The position numbers and the translations under genes are program-made. Positions 11,741 to 23,576 of a DNA stretch of 64,000 nucleotides are shown here, piece after piece. The notes beneath the pieces were generated by a model. The model ran no database searches, was not told the DNA's origin, and saw nothing but the letters and a program-made list of their open reading frames with translations. The DNA comes from Rhizophagus clarus (Eukaryota; Glomeromycota; Glomeromycetes; Glomerales; Glomeraceae), in the NCBI GenBank assembly GCA_015698045.1, contig BLAL01000044.1, positions 774,501 through 838,500 of the forward strand. Direction: 5' to 3'. Position 1 is the first letter of the stretch. Every line of letters starts with the position of its first letter.

Positions 11741-13020
11741 CAGTGTGGGACAAAAAAAATTGAACTCTGAAGTTCTTTTATTAAATTGAAAATAATGCAT
11801 CAATTTTAATATAAAATAATAAATTTGAAAGCTTAAAACCAGAGCTTTTTACCCATAAAAAATTATAATAAATTAATAAAAAATTCGTTCGCCATTTTTT
11901 TCAATTACAAGTTGACATCGCGTTTTCATCGATTGAACGAGATTGACCAAAAAACTCTCCAGGATTTTTTCCCATTCTTCGATCATATATTGATTTAATT
12001 CATCAATATTTTTTGGAAGCCGTTTTTCTACGTTATACTTGACAATACTCCATAGATTTTCAATAGGATTAATATCAGTGCTGTTTGATGGCCACTCGAG
12101 AACTTAGGCACATTTTCTTGTAAAAATTCCTTTGCACGCCGACTCGTGTGCTTGCGGTCATTATCCTGTTGAAATCTCCACCTTCTCCCAAGCATTCTTC
12201 TAACCTCTGGAATGTGATTCTGCAAAATTTCTACATAAAATTCTGCATTCATTATTTGTGTAAAACAAAACAGACTTGTCTTCCCTCTAACACAAAAACC
12301 ACCCCACGCCATAATTTTTTGTCTATTTTTAGGAAGAAGCCGAATGGGTCTAGCACCTTTATACCAATATTTAATGGTATTTCTGAATAACTGGAAGGCA
12401 GTTTCATAGTAAATAATGTCTTTTTCCAAGAATCATTTAGATGGTTTTGAGCCCACTCAACGCGTTTTTCTTTTTGAATTGCTGTAAGCATTGGTGTCCC
12501 AATAGGTAAACTATTTTTATAGCCCAGTTCATGTAACCTTCTTCCTACTGTTTTGTAAGACATATTTATGTTATCCTGTGTTAGTTTTCTTGCTAAAGTA
12601 CGTAAAGATTGTGAGTTATTTTGACGAATATGTCTCTTAAGCATGCGTAATGATTCCTGTCGTGCAATTTTGGGTCATCCGTTGCCTTTTGTATGCAAAA
12701 CATTTCCAGTTTTTTTTATTTTTCAGATATTATAGTTAATTGTTGAAAGGGGAATACCGGTTAAACGATGGATTTCCTTTGGAGAACATGTTCCATTATT
12801 CCAATAAAATAAAATAGTTTCGCGTTGTAAAGTAAGCTTATTTGAAGGCATTGTGGGAGAAAATTTTTTTATAACAAGAATAAGCGAAACATTGGTAAAT
12901 AAACAATGTGTGTTATGATCGACAACATACATGTGGCTTAAATTGATTGGATTATTGTTGATCATCCTGCATATGTTTGATCACGTGACTTGCGAGTCCA
13001 ATTATTTTTGTCCCACACTG
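11741..13020 (-). mobile_element. Tc1/mariner element, 1280 bp, full length, inactivated
   Basis: The termini are inverted repeats beginning CAGTGTGGGACAAAAA on both ends, about 28 bp with few mismatches, and each end is flanked by TATA, giving the TA target duplication typical of Tc1/mariner insertion. The single transposase gene occupies most of the interior on the minus strand. The ends are well preserved while the gene is broken, so it could perhaps still be moved in trans, which is inference. Confidence 0.95.
11873..12851 (-). pseudogene. Tc1-like transposase pseudogene
   Basis: A likely Met start at 12851 (MPSNKLTLQRETILFYW) is followed by a helix-turn-helix with KEIHRLTGIPLSTINYN, a second DNA-binding segment (LARKLTQ, MSYKTVGRRLHELGY), then the catalytic core with FTQIMNAEFYVEILQ and WRFQQDNDRKHTSRRAKEF, ending at the TAA at 11873-11875. 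Full length would be about 326 codons, normal for Tc1. Four lesions are visible: two in-frame TGA codons (about 12725 and 12674), a one-base loss at about 12418 where the first catalytic Asp codon should be, and another at about 12104 just before the segment with the third acidic residue. The second Asp (QQDND) is still present. It cannot encode an active enzyme. Confidence 0.9.
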
Positions 13021-13239
13021 TATAAATATATACAGTATATATATTTGAGCAATTTATATTCAGATTATAATACATTGTAGAAGTTGAGTATTGTACACAT
13101 AAGAGAATTATGCGATGTTGACAGTCATATGACCAATGACTTTAGAAGGATAATACGCAGCATATTCGTATATTCCTGCATGAGAATTTTAAAAAGGGTC
13201 TCCCCTCTGCCTTTGTGTCATAAATAGCATCTGATGATC

Positions 13240-14820
13240 TCTATATTTGCGAAAACTCGATTTGGAAAATCTTGAAAGGAATTAAAGTTTGTTAAACGTA
13301 AACTCATGCAAATATATGCAAATTAAGCAATTCTACCACGTAAATTTTTTTTTACATTGTTGCGTTTTTTTTTTATATAGTTAAATACGAGGATGGAAAA
13401 TACGAGGAGCAGTTTCTGAGATTAATAAATTTACAATAAAGTAATTGAATTTTAAAAGGAATTTGTACAATTATTATCAATATCAAATACGGAAAATGAC
13501 GACTAATGTGTAATGTATATGTGCAGTGAAGCCGGTGAAATCTTTAAACCAAAAAAAAAGATTATCTGTTTTTTAATGAAAAAATCATTTATTGATGAAA
13601 AGATAAACGATGTAAATATGGGATAGATTAACAATCAATTTTTCTGAATTAATGCTTTTTTTTTGAAAAAAAAAGATATCATCTGTATTACAAAATTAAA
13701 AAAGATCCCTTATTGTATACAATAAACTTCACCGATAAAAATACATTAGGAGAAAAACAATTTGAAATTTATTGTAACGAATAAGTACCTCTTTTTTTTG
13801 TTTCTATTGTTGGCGATGTACATTTACGGTAATCATAAGCAGGCTGTACGTTGTGTACAGTAATAACAGTACACTATGACAAAAAAAAGATCGATTATTT
13901 TCTTTCAAACATTTATACGAGTTTAGATTTGATCATAAGTTCATAACCAATTCTGGCATGATCATAATTAAAATTTCTCACGCACATATCTTTATTTTGA
14001 ATCTTTGTTTTTTCACTGTCTAAATTCGTCGAACAAGGCTAACGTAACATAACCTTATTCACTAGCTCAAACGGTAACGTAACACAGTATTATGCTACGT
14101 TTTCTTATTTCTTCAAAGCACTTCATTGTTAAAATATAATCCCAATTTAGTTTTCTCAAAGTTAATATGGTCGTCAAATGAGTCATTCGTTGAGCTATTT
14201 TCAGAAGGATAAAGTTAGAAGAATTACAATTTTCTTTTTTTATACAGAAAAAAAAAAAAATAAAAAATAAACGAGTGGTTAGTGATCGACAGCATTTTTT
14301 TGAAGTTCAGAGTATGTTTTGGAGATCCAAACAATTACGCACGCCACAATTTTATTCCATAATGGAATTCTTTGTCATGACAAATTTCTGAAATCGGATC
14401 ACGGTATTAATAAAGAATCACATCCTTTATAATATTGCAGCATCATAATTTGAATAACTGAACATATGAATGATAGTCTTTTCTTCTGTAAACTCATTTT
14501 GTCAAATAAAATTTTCCATTTTTTAATCACAGTGTACAAAAACTGTCGATTAATATTAAACGTTGTAATTTTATGTCTTAAAGTAAAAAATAATAAATAG
14601 TCAGGGAAGTTAGTCATGAAGTTATTATAAGCCTTATTTTATAAATTTATATGCATTTAATGATGCTTATTTATCATATATATATGGCTGCTTGTGTTGC
14701 TTTTAAATGCCTGAATTATTTATTTAGGAAGCACAATAGATTTAGGTAGAAAAAAATTAATTTTGTCTTTTGATATCCAAAAATGTATAGTCGTAAGAAC
14801 ACAACTTTTCTTTATAGAAA
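13240..14820. repeat. First copy of an old diverged tandem duplication
   Basis: Stretches here match, in the same order and orientation, stretches downstream: 13255-13310 ('gaaaggaattaaagtttgtt') with 14960-15010; 13505-13560 ('taatgtgtaatgt...gaagccg') with 15180-15225; 14045-14085 ('taacgtaacaca') with 15600-15620; 14320-14400 ('gatccaaacaattacg', 'tggaattc') with 16965-17030; and 14735-14790 with 18010-18110. No gene is seen in this copy. Confidence 0.45.
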
Positions 14821-14939
14821 GAATAATAAGACTTCAGAGTAAATTCCTTTGCTCTAATGACTGATAATGCTTTTGTATTACATCATTATGTAAAGATAAA
14901 TAATCATTTCTTTATTAATATTCATTTCTTGATTATTTA

Positions 14940-17900
14940 TCCTTTGCGTATTTGGGAAATTTTGAAAGGTTAAAAGTTTGTTGAACGTAAATTATGCAAA
15001 TATTACATATGTGCTGTAGATAAATTAATAAATTTTTACCCTGAATTTTTTTTTTTTTTTTTGCGGTTTTATTTAAAATTTAGAGTGGGCTCATTTATTA
15101 ATAGGAGAAACAGGTTCCGATGGCAGTAGAGTTTAAATTATGCACTTATACATACAGAAAATGCCGGTTGATGGGTTGATGCATAATGTGTAATGTGTAA
15201 CGAAGCCGAGAGAAAGATTTTAACCGTCGGCGCTCACAAAAAAAAAAAAAAAATTGATAATCTAAATGTAGATTGACAATCACTTTTTCCTAAGCCAATA
15301 TTAATTTGTGAATATTTTTGAAATACCTGTTATATAAATGCGAATAAACTAACCAATTTTGATTCCCATTTGACAGTGCCAAGTTTGACAGTCTATGAAA
15401 GAAAAATAATGATGATCTATTTAATTACACGGAAGATTTTTTCGCACGCATCTTAATATTTACCTTGTTCGATGATTAAAACGGAAAAACGTTTTATCAT
15501 TAATGTGAAAGTTCCTGATTATACTTGACGAATCAAGGTATAGAGAAAATTTTTTTTTTCTGGAAAAATTTATTCACTAACGTCATATTTTAATGGCGTA
15601 ACGTAACGTAACACAATATTGTATTCCATCATCACATCATTTATAAGAAAATTGTGTGTGGCTAAATTTTATTCAAACTTACAAATTAATTAACCGGTTA
15701 CTCGACCAGTTACTATCCGGGTTAAATGCTTCAATTATCCAGTTTCAACCGGTTAAAGTTCAAAATCTTTTAGCTTACGCATTTAGTAGCAAATTTTGCG
15801 GCACCACTATTTTATTTACCATAAAAGAAAAATAAATTTTTTCGATCAAAAATTTTTCAAGATTTTTTTTTTTTGTGATAAAAAACTAGGTGATTTCTGA
15901 ATGAATTTTCATTTGACATAATTAGGTCAAGTCAGAACACGGTCATTTTATTTAGTGCAGCTTCACTTAGCTTCGTATTTATCGCTATTTGTTGGTACTT
16001 TTGACAGAGGAGTAAAGTCAGAAAATACAATTTTTTGTTGACGACAGAAAATTTAAAATTTTTTATTTGTTTTATTACATATTTATTCGCAATTTGCGTA
16101 GCTATACTACAATCCATCTTAAAAAAAAATAAAAATAATTTCCCTTCTACTAAGTTTCCGCTCCATTTTCATTTTGATGAGACATATAATCATCATGTGA
16201 CAAAGTACTTTCGAAACCATCTTGATTATCAACCAAAATATTATTCTTTTCAATATTTTCATGAAATGAATTCATTGAGATTTTATCAGGATTTAATATC
16301 ATCTCATTATCAGGAATATGATGTTGCGAAAGATATAAAGGGAGAATTTGCTTCAAGTTTTCTTCAAGATTTAATTTTTCATATAAAGTTAACAAATATC
16401 TACATTTCAAGTCTTTTACGTCAAAATCCATTCCATAAATTTCTTTATTCAATAAGTTTACAATTAAAGGATAAGATAATAATTTACATGTAACGTAAAA
16501 TATTGCGTTTGAATTTCGAAAGAAAAATTCGTAGTCGTGTTCATCGTCACAAGGAATAAAATTTCCTGACCCCTGAAGACAATCTTGTGGAATCGTCTTA
16601 CAAATTACATGATAAATGTTATTCCCATCTTGAAAAAATAATCCAAGTTCATTTAACTGGATTTGCATATGTTGAGGCATCATCTTTTGAGTTGAAACTT
16701 TTCTTATAGAATCAAAAGTGGGTACAATTAAGATAACGAAAAAATGATGAGTGGAGATAGGCTGAATATAAATTGTAACATTCCGTGGGAGCTACTCTTT
16801 GACACGCACTTTTTTTTTGCGAAAAAAAAAGCGTTGAAAAATAAAACAAGTGGAAAATTGATTTTAAATATTTAATTTAAAGTGATAATTAAGAATGTGA
16901 TCAACATTGCGGGGGAGCGGGGCTGCGTGGGAAATTTGGGATCACAACACAAATTACCGGTTGGCGATCTAAATAATTGCAAATAATTATGCATACCACC
17001 ATTCCATGAAGGAATTCGATCATCAAAATTTTTTAAATGGGGAAAATTTTTATGTCTCCGATTAAATCAAAAAAAAAGTGTTATGTAACGCCATTCGTCC
17101 TCACCAACATCAGTTAGAAAACTAAATAAAATAATTGGTAAGCCGATAAGACAATCTATTTTTAAATATATTATGAAAATTGTGAATGAAACATTACAAC
17201 TTTAAAGAATGTTTCTGCATGTATGCATACTAAAAATAATAAGTAGCACGAACCGCGAAATTCAATTAATAAGGATAAAAAGATAACAGATAATATATTT
17301 ATCAATCAATTTTCGATGGTTGGCCCTTCCGGTGAAAAAATTTTTTTTTTGAATTGATGACTCATTTAACTATAACATATTTGGGCACATAAAAAATAAA
17401 TTTTAACTCTTTTGGCAGTTTCTTACTACAAAGTACTCAATTTTTAACGAAGTGAATCTACTTTTTTTACTTAGTCCGAAACGTGAAACAATCCATTGTT
17501 GCCGGTTTGATAATCATTGACGTCATGATGTACGCATGCTCTTACAATGCGCAGTTGATAAGAAAACAATAGTGGTTTTATTAGAAAGAGGTATTGTGTT
17601 GAGAATGCAGAGTAATCATTAGTGTTTTTATTTCATTTTCTAAATAAAGTTTGTTACTACGTTTAACAAAAGTAAAGGTATCACACATCACTATACGTGA
17701 CAATTATGACAATTATAACAATACTAATACGTTAAAACCAAAATTTATTAATAATGACATAAGTGTTAAAAATACAATGAATTTAATTAATTTATCACGA
17801 AATCTTCTCTTAATCGAGGAACTATTGACTACTCTATATTTATTTTTTTTTATATGACTTTATCTCTATGTAAATGCGGGTGTATTCATAGGTATTCGAT

Positions 17901-18110
17901 GATCGGCGACATACATGGTACAAAATTTGCTAAGTAATGTACAGTATCTACAAGAAAGTTGCACTAAAGTTTGCTTATGACAAATCCCTGAATTTACTTA
18001 ACTTTGCGACAGATTTAGGTTCGCCAAGAAGGTCATAAGGTCACTTTTGTGTTAACATTGTATTTTTTTTTCGTCTCCTCTTTTAATAATCAAAATGTAC
18101 AGTAGATTCA
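14940..18110. repeat. Second copy of the diverged duplication, with about 1.2 kb extra
   Basis: Collinear with 13240-14820 by the word matches listed there. Between about 15640 and 16900 the second copy holds extra DNA that includes the ORF at 16150-16683, so that ORF would have been gained here or lost from the first copy. The remaining sequence (15640-16140, 16690-18110) is AT-rich and without supported genes. Confidence 0.4.
16150..16683 (-). CDS. Hypothetical protein, 177 aa, repeated family
   Basis: Uninterrupted frame from two adjacent ATG codons (16683) to TAG. The N-terminal part (residues 1-60) reads MQIQLNELGLFFQDGNNIYH and VICKTIPQDC; the middle (about 50-95) has a repeated pattern, FFFRNSNAIFYVTCKLLSYP, that echoes the N-terminal FFQDGNNIYHVICK, suggesting two copies of a small fold. 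The C-terminal third is polar and probably disordered. No signal peptide or membrane segment. A decayed relative lies at 7005-7510, so the family is multi-copy here. I recognise no named domain. Bases upstream contain no obvious second exon; the gene may be single-exon. It could be a young or fading copy rather than an expressed gene. Confidence 0.55.
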   Translation of the reverse strand: MMPQHMQIQLNELGLFFQDGNNIYHVICKTIPQDCLQGSGNFIPCDDEHDYEFFFRNSNAIFYVTCKLLSYPLIVNLLNKEIYGMDFDVKDLKCRYLLTLYEKLNLEENLKQILPLYLSQHHIPDNEMILNPDKISMNSFHENIEKNNILVDNQDGFESTLSHDDYMSHQNENGAET

Positions 18111-18119
18111 AACTAATCC

Positions 18120-18480
18120 TCTTAAAATATCGTGCTCAAGTCTTTTTTGCCAACTATTATTATGTAAAATGTTTAAATATCATTAAAAGTTTTTCTAAAC
18201 TTAGCTTATTGCTACTTTTCATTGATATAATGAAGGAAATTTGACATTTAAACAAAATAGATTAATTACTAATTATAATATCAAAGAAATGTTTTGAAGT
18301 TCATAAGGGATAAAACACCAACAATTAATAAATAATAAATATTTTAAATAGCCTGTATAAACTTGGAATTTATATAGACAGTCGACTTTCCATTGATAAA
18401 ATTTTATACAGATATCCTAAAGATAACGTGTCATCCTGGGATCGTTCCAATTTCAATAAGTGCCGAAATGGCATAAAATA
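18120..18480. other. AT-rich intergenic stretch, nothing identified
   Basis: No supported feature. Confidence 0.4.
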
Positions 18481-18488
18481 ATTAACTG

Positions 18489-18647
18489 TTAGCTTCCAAC
18501 GGACACATCGGATTCGGGAGAGGGATATACGATGAAATGATCACGTGACACATATTGATAATCATAAGGTTTGGTCATCGGAACTACAGGTCCTTTATAG
18601 GACCTTGGTTTTAGAAATATGAATGGATTAATGATAAGTATTGGAAT
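18489..18647 (-). CDS. Possible last exon of an unrecognised gene (52 codons plus stop)
   Basis: On the minus strand a good acceptor (TTTTTTTGCACAG, ending 18648) is followed by an open frame of 52 codons ending in TAA (18489-18491). The text includes FLKPRSYKGPVVPMTKPYDY and SRDHFIVYPSPESD, with codon choice clearly less AT-driven than the flanks. The expected upstream exon would lie beyond 18660, where a GGTTCAG-rich repeat sits instead, so the gene may have been cut by an insertion. Family not recognised. Confidence 0.3.
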   Translation of the reverse strand: MPILIINPFIFLKPRSYKGPVVPMTKPYDYQYVSRDHFIVYPSPESDVSVGS

Positions 18648-18675
18648 CTGTGCAAAAAAATGGAAAAAGGAGAAT

Positions 18676-18945
18676 TGAGTGTTGTTAACAGTCCGGTTCA
18701 GTCCAACTTGAAACCAAAGTCAAGCTGAACCGAAACTTGGACATCAAAGTTGAACCGATGAAGTCGTTATCCCATAAACTTCCATTGGTTCTATTAACTT
18801 GGCCTATCAACCCCATCAACCCATTGGTTTGAACCCATCAACCTAGTAGTTGACCCAAGAATCTTCAAGTCAAACTGAGTTGATCCCCATCATTTGTCTG
18901 GTTCAGTTTGGTTTGGTTTGACTTATACTTAATGACACTAAAAAA
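18676..18945. repeat. GGTTCAG/TTGAACC-rich repeat, possible small element
   Basis: The left part reads GTCCGGTTCAGTCCAACTTG and the right part TCTGGTTCAGTTTGGTTTGG; words such as AGCTGAACCG and CTGGTTCAG occur in opposite orientations. The interior has repeated 'aacccatcaac' text. The composition stands out against the AT-rich flank. Clear termini and a target duplication were not found. Confidence 0.4.
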
Positions 18946-19263
18946 GTTAAACTTAATATCTTTTGACTATATATTAACAGTTACTTCCAATAACGTAACC
19001 ATTTATTTTAACTCATTCGTTGAATAATTATTGGACCATTTATTATAAAACATATCGATATTATATTTAGCAAGTTTATTGATTTATTAATAACTAATCG
19101 TAGACAAAACTTCGTACTATGATATTACTAACTAAATGAAGGTACACGTAATAACTTGTCATTGTTCCACTTTGCCCAAATTGCATAATCCTGTGCACAT
19201 TATGGTTTTCAATTTTTTGAATGCGTGGCTTGAAAAGAGCCAATGGGTCATATTTGTAGTCTC

Positions 19264-19944
19264 TAGTGTTCCGAAAGAGTCAGGTCAGATCCGGATCATT
19301 TGACCTGACCCATATTTAAAATCTGAATCAGGTTTATTATGTGACACGAGTCTTATATTCAACCCGACCCATCTGGTTAGGGTTACCCCTTTACTTGACC
19401 CGAGTTGGCCCGGGTTTAATCAAATATTTAAAATGTTTACAAAATGTTTACATTACACGATTTTTAAACAAAAACTCAGAGAAGTTAAGTGCTTGAACTG
19501 CCCATAAGTATTTTTTTTTTAGAGAAAAAAATATATTTGCTTAATTATTTATAAGTATTTTTATAAAAAAAATAAGAAAAATTCCTTGTTAATATTATAT
19601 CTATTGAATAAACTAATACAACGAATCTTTGGCGTTAGTTAGAGTGTATTTATTCAGATAAAAATCCAAAAAAGCAAGAATTCAATAATAGAAACCCAAA
19701 GTATTTGTAACAGCACTTCCATCCAAAGTATGTTAATATATAATAAAAAATTTAAATAAAATTTATTATACTATTGTTTTATCTGAAAATTTTATTTGGA
19801 TCCAGGATTAAACTATATCAGGTCGGGTCAGAGGTCAGCGAATATAAATGTTAAACCAGGTATTTGTGCGGGTTTGTTTTTATACTCAGATCGAGTTCGA
19901 ATACATCCTCAAACCTGACTAGTCTCAACCCTTTCAGAACACTA
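19264..19944. mobile_element. Non-autonomous hAT-type element, 681 bp
   Basis: Both ends begin TAGTGTTC (left TAGTGTTCCGAAAGAG, right inverted TAGTGTTCTGAAAGGG), fitting the YAGNG start of hAT termini. The subterminal regions carry GACCCG/CGGGTC words. The flanking 8-mers are GTAGTCTC and ATAAGCTC, five of eight identical, consistent with an old 8-bp target duplication. No transposase frame inside. It may be related to the decayed hAT transposon at 7505-10620, which has similar subterminal words. Confidence 0.65.
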
Positions 19945-20047
19945 ATAAGCTCTGATCAGAACATTTTGAATAAAAAAGTTTGGTTTTGTGACTGTTTATA
20001 AAGTAATATATTGATTATGTTTTAGAATAAATCTAAAGGGAAAACTC

Positions 20048-20210
20048 TCAACATCTTTGTTTAGATACTGAGAATAAGAACCTCTGCAGAACTTGCACTA
20101 TTAATTCTGTTAAATCATCTGAATTATTATTTGTAAAAACTGGCAGTTCTTCTTTTACTACATTATCTAAATTATATGATTGTTTTAAATCTATACCATA
20201 AAAAATATTA
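20048..20210 (-). pseudogene. Possible gene fragment, about 50 codons
   Basis: An open minus-strand stretch ends at TGA (20048-20050) and reads, in part, YNLDNVVKEELPVFTNNNSD and DLTELIVQVLQRFLFSV. It has an amphipathic, protein-like character but no start and no recognised family. The DNA around it up to 21600 is AT-rich with no other supported coding. Confidence 0.25.
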
Positions 20211-21620
20211 TTAGTGTATACTTAATTTCAAAAAAAAAAAAGTAAAATAAAAAAATTCATTCTCATATATATCATAAACACATTCTTGTAAATTCTTATA
20301 TTAACTGTTAAAATATTATGTTTAAAAATGTATTTTAGAGATATAAATTTACAACATTTATAATATCACTACTATTCAGATTTTTTTAATATGGATATAA
20401 AGGTTTTTACCTTTTTGCTGCAATTCATGATGATAATCCTGTATGAGAATTGTGATATGAAAAGTGTTAGATGGTGTTTGTTATTACATAAGTTTCTTTG
20501 TCACTAGCTTTTTTAAGTATTGTCTAGGATTTGTTAGCTTCTACTAAATTTAGTAAATTGGTTTGATAATTCTTTTTAAGTAATATCAGATCAAAGCAAA
20601 AATGAGCAAAATATGGAAAAAACTTTTTGTAAAATACTAAAAATGGTTTCAAAAGGAACTGAAAGCTAAACCTGTCAGATTCTTTAGTATTGCTAGCACT
20701 ATTGAAAATACTATACTACTAAAGGTGTCTTTGTTAGACATTACAAAATTCTTTAACTATTGTAAGGAAGGAACATAGCTGATTCCGCCTTTAGGATCAA
20801 CAGATCTTATAATAAGTGCATTTTAAAGAACTTTTGTATTGTAACAGAAAAGCTTTACCTGAAACCATAAGATTGTGCATATATAGTAAATAAAAATTTT
20901 ACATGGCTTGATACCCTTTAATAATCTAATATTTGTTTACTGATCATTAACATCTGTATTGATGAGAATATTAACTAAAGTCTTTCTTCAAGTTGAATAA
21001 TATAAACTGTTTAATTAAATTTGATATATTAATTAGTAATATATCATAAATTGAACTTTTGGCTATCTTAAGTATGACCATCATATATAGCTGATTGTTG
21101 TAACAAAAATTCCTAGTGTATTGGCAGGATATTTTGATAATACTCCTGAATAATAATTATTGACTTTATTGAGGTTATATAAGATTTAATTTCAAATAAT
21201 TATAAATATATATACAATAAAATCTCTAATAAGAGAAGCATGTGCTGAGATTCTTCAATAAAGAATGTCAATTTATATTAAGATATCTCAATTGGATGAT
21301 TAGTAATATATTCAGACACATGAATATAGGAAACAAACCAAGATACTGATGTATCTTCTGAAGATAAGGACTTGTATGATAAAGTAGTTGCTAATTTGAG
21401 AAATTGTCTTTGGTTTGAGTTTGAGCATTTTTGTAGAAAATGAAAAAACATTTTTCAATCATCAAATAATCATTATAAGATGATATAAATTGAAAATAGT
21501 GATGAAATTGAATTGCAAAAACCTTGTTATATATATATAGCTTTTTGAAACACGTGAGTAGCTTATGTCATGCAGTATAACATCATTGATTTATATTTAA
21601 ATAAAATAGTCTGATTTATA
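20211..21620. other. AT-rich intergenic stretch, nothing identified
   Basis: Scattered short open stretches on both strands but no coding chain, RNA gene or repeat that could be supported. Confidence 0.4.
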
Positions 21621-22446
21621 ATGGTGTAGTTAGCCAAAAAATAATCAGCCAAAATGTAATCCTCAGGTATAGATCATCATGAATTCCAGGGGATTTACTG
21701 TGATTAAACTGGATCCAGATGATTGGTAAATGTAGCTCTGTTTTTTGGCTAATGTCACAAAAAATTTTAGGCAGTTAGTTTTAGATTAGGATTTTATATT
21801 TTATATATTTTATATTTATAATTTATTTATGTATATTTTAGTGATTTATATTTATAGGTAGTTTATTTTTAGTTTATAAATATAGGATAAATAGATAAGA
21901 ATCAAATGATTAGCTAATGGGTGGCTGGAAGGGATCTGATTGAGACTTATTCAGGACAAATTGGCTGATTAACAAATTGACCTGTAGACAAGTTGTACTA
22001 TAGTCAATTTGGCCATACAACAAGTTGCCCTTTAGACAAATTATCCTGAATTTTGAGTACTATTATATAAAGGATGAATGGTGAAGTTGATTGAGAGTGA
22101 CTGATTGTGAGTGAGTGATTGTTAACAAAAGGATAGAATAGTACAAATATTACAGAGCGCCATGTGAGGCAGTAATATTGTATTTTTTTTTGTTTGTTAA
22201 TAAAGACTCACTGATCATTTCTGATTTCTTAGTAAAATATTGTTATTATTAAATTCTGTTAATTGTCATATACCGATTGTTATCAATTTTATAAATACAC
22301 ACTGCTTATTAATACACTATATAATTTATCACTAATTGTATAAAAATTGTCATAAATTGTTTGTCAATTATTATAAAAATTATATTTATTTGTCTGTTAC
22401 TACCAGTCAATCAGCATAAAATTGGTGGTAACACTAACTACACCAT
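21621..22446 (+). mobile_element. TA-flanked MITE, copy 1, split by a solo LTR
   Basis: The left terminus ATGGTGTAGTTAGCC (21621-21635) and right terminus GGCTAAC...TACACCAT (ends 22446) are inverted repeats flanked by TA on both sides. The element itself is about 141 bp; 21753-22433 is a later insertion. It aligns end to end with the inverted copy at 32880-33028, for instance the shared words GAATTCCAGGG and TTTACTG near 21680. Confidence 0.8.
21753..22433 (+). mobile_element. Solo LTR, 681 bp, inserted in the MITE
   Basis: Starts TGTCAC and ends GGTAACA, so it has the TG...CA ends of an LTR, and it is flanked by the direct repeat CTAA (21749-21752 and 22434-22437). Removing it with one CTAA restores the MITE terminus exactly as seen in the other copy. 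Inside are a TATA-like TATATAAAGG (about 22062) and an AATAAA signal (22199), in the order promoter then polyadenylation, which supports the plus orientation. The retrotransposon interior and second LTR are absent, as after LTR-LTR recombination. Confidence 0.8.
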
Positions 22447-22599
22447 TATCTGAAAAATTAAACATGTCTACATATTAATAACGTAATTTTTATTTATAAT
22501 TTGTACATAAAATTTTTTTTTCAAGTACAAATTAATTTATTTATGGTAAAAAAAAATTCTTTTGTATTATGCATGTATTTTAATTTTCATAACTGAAGT

Positions 22600-22810
22600 G
22601 AGTAATCAAAGTATCAGTAAAGTGATTGTTTGTAAAATGATTGTTGGTAATGTGAACCAAGCGTAGCGAACGAAGGAAGTTACTTAGGGTTAGAATAATA
22701 AAGCAAATGAATTAAAAAAATTTTCGGGATTTTGTACCTGTCAGGATTTGAGTGTCGGGATTTTAGAGTGTCAGAATTTTGACCGTTGGGATTTCGTACC
22801 ATACCCCTTT
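22600..22810. repeat. GGTAAAATG/TCGGGATTTTG composite repeat, copy 1
   Basis: Words 'gtaaaatgattgttggtaat' (22636-22655) followed by 'tcgggattttgtacc' type units (22723-22800) recur with the same order at 33265-33720. No coding content. Confidence 0.55.
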
Positions 22811-23032
22811 AAACTTGTATTTTAAGTTTTAACCTAGTAAAAAAAATTTTTTTGAAATTACGAAAATTTTACTAATAAAAATGTGAACATATTATATATT
22901 TGCCTGTGCCTGAATAAGTTTTCATGCGCAGTTAATTTATGTATTATAATTAATAGAGCTTACAAACATGAACAACAAATACTGTTATAAATTGAAAATA
23001 GAATATTAAAATTTTCAAAGTATAAATCAACA

Positions 23033-23146
23033 ATGACCGGTCATACGGTAAATCGTTACCTCTGCCACATTGAATGCGGAAAAATTTTCAGACACCAAGA
23101 CTTTTTATTGAGGCACATCTATATTCTCTTTCACGACGGACTTTGA
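23033..23146 (+). CDS. Very small C2H2 zinc-finger ORF or fragment, 37 aa
   Basis: ATG (23033-23035) to TGA encodes a 37-residue peptide with one zinc-finger pattern: YLCHIECGKIF followed by RHQDFLLRH and a second His five residues later (C-x3-C-x12-H-x5-H). The length of a single finger and the position next to a broken helicase suggest a fragment of a larger zinc-finger gene. There is no evidence that it is expressed alone. Confidence 0.35.
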   Translation: MTGHTVNRYLCHIECGKIFRHQDFLLRHIYILFHDGL

Positions 23147-23576
23147 TTACTGATGGGTCATAATTCAGATCTCTTTTACTGGAAATAATAGGAAAATACT
23201 TGAACAATAGTGACTACGAATGTCAGAAAGATTGCGAAAATTAAAGCCAAATCCATGATTTCTTATAACTTAAATTTTTATTGTCCGAAGCACAGCGGAG
23301 GACTTATACTTCTACGCAAAAGCAATGCAATGTCTATAGCCTGATCGACGAATTAAATTTTGTGTTACATGTATACAAAAATAGCCTGCTTGACGAATGA
23401 AATTTCGTGTTATATGTATAAAAAAAAATTAGTCACGTGTTATTAGTGTTAAACTATACAAACGCGTAAATTGACTTCATGATATCAGTGAAAAAAATCA
23501 AAACTTTAATAAATATAGTAAAAAAGCAAAAGTTTAATAAATATAAAACTTTAATTATGCGAATGTAATACAAACA

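Noticed and set aside
16035..16493. 152-codon plus frame opposite the 16150-16683 ORF
   Set aside because: Antisense shadow; the minus frame has a paralogue in the window, the plus frame does not.
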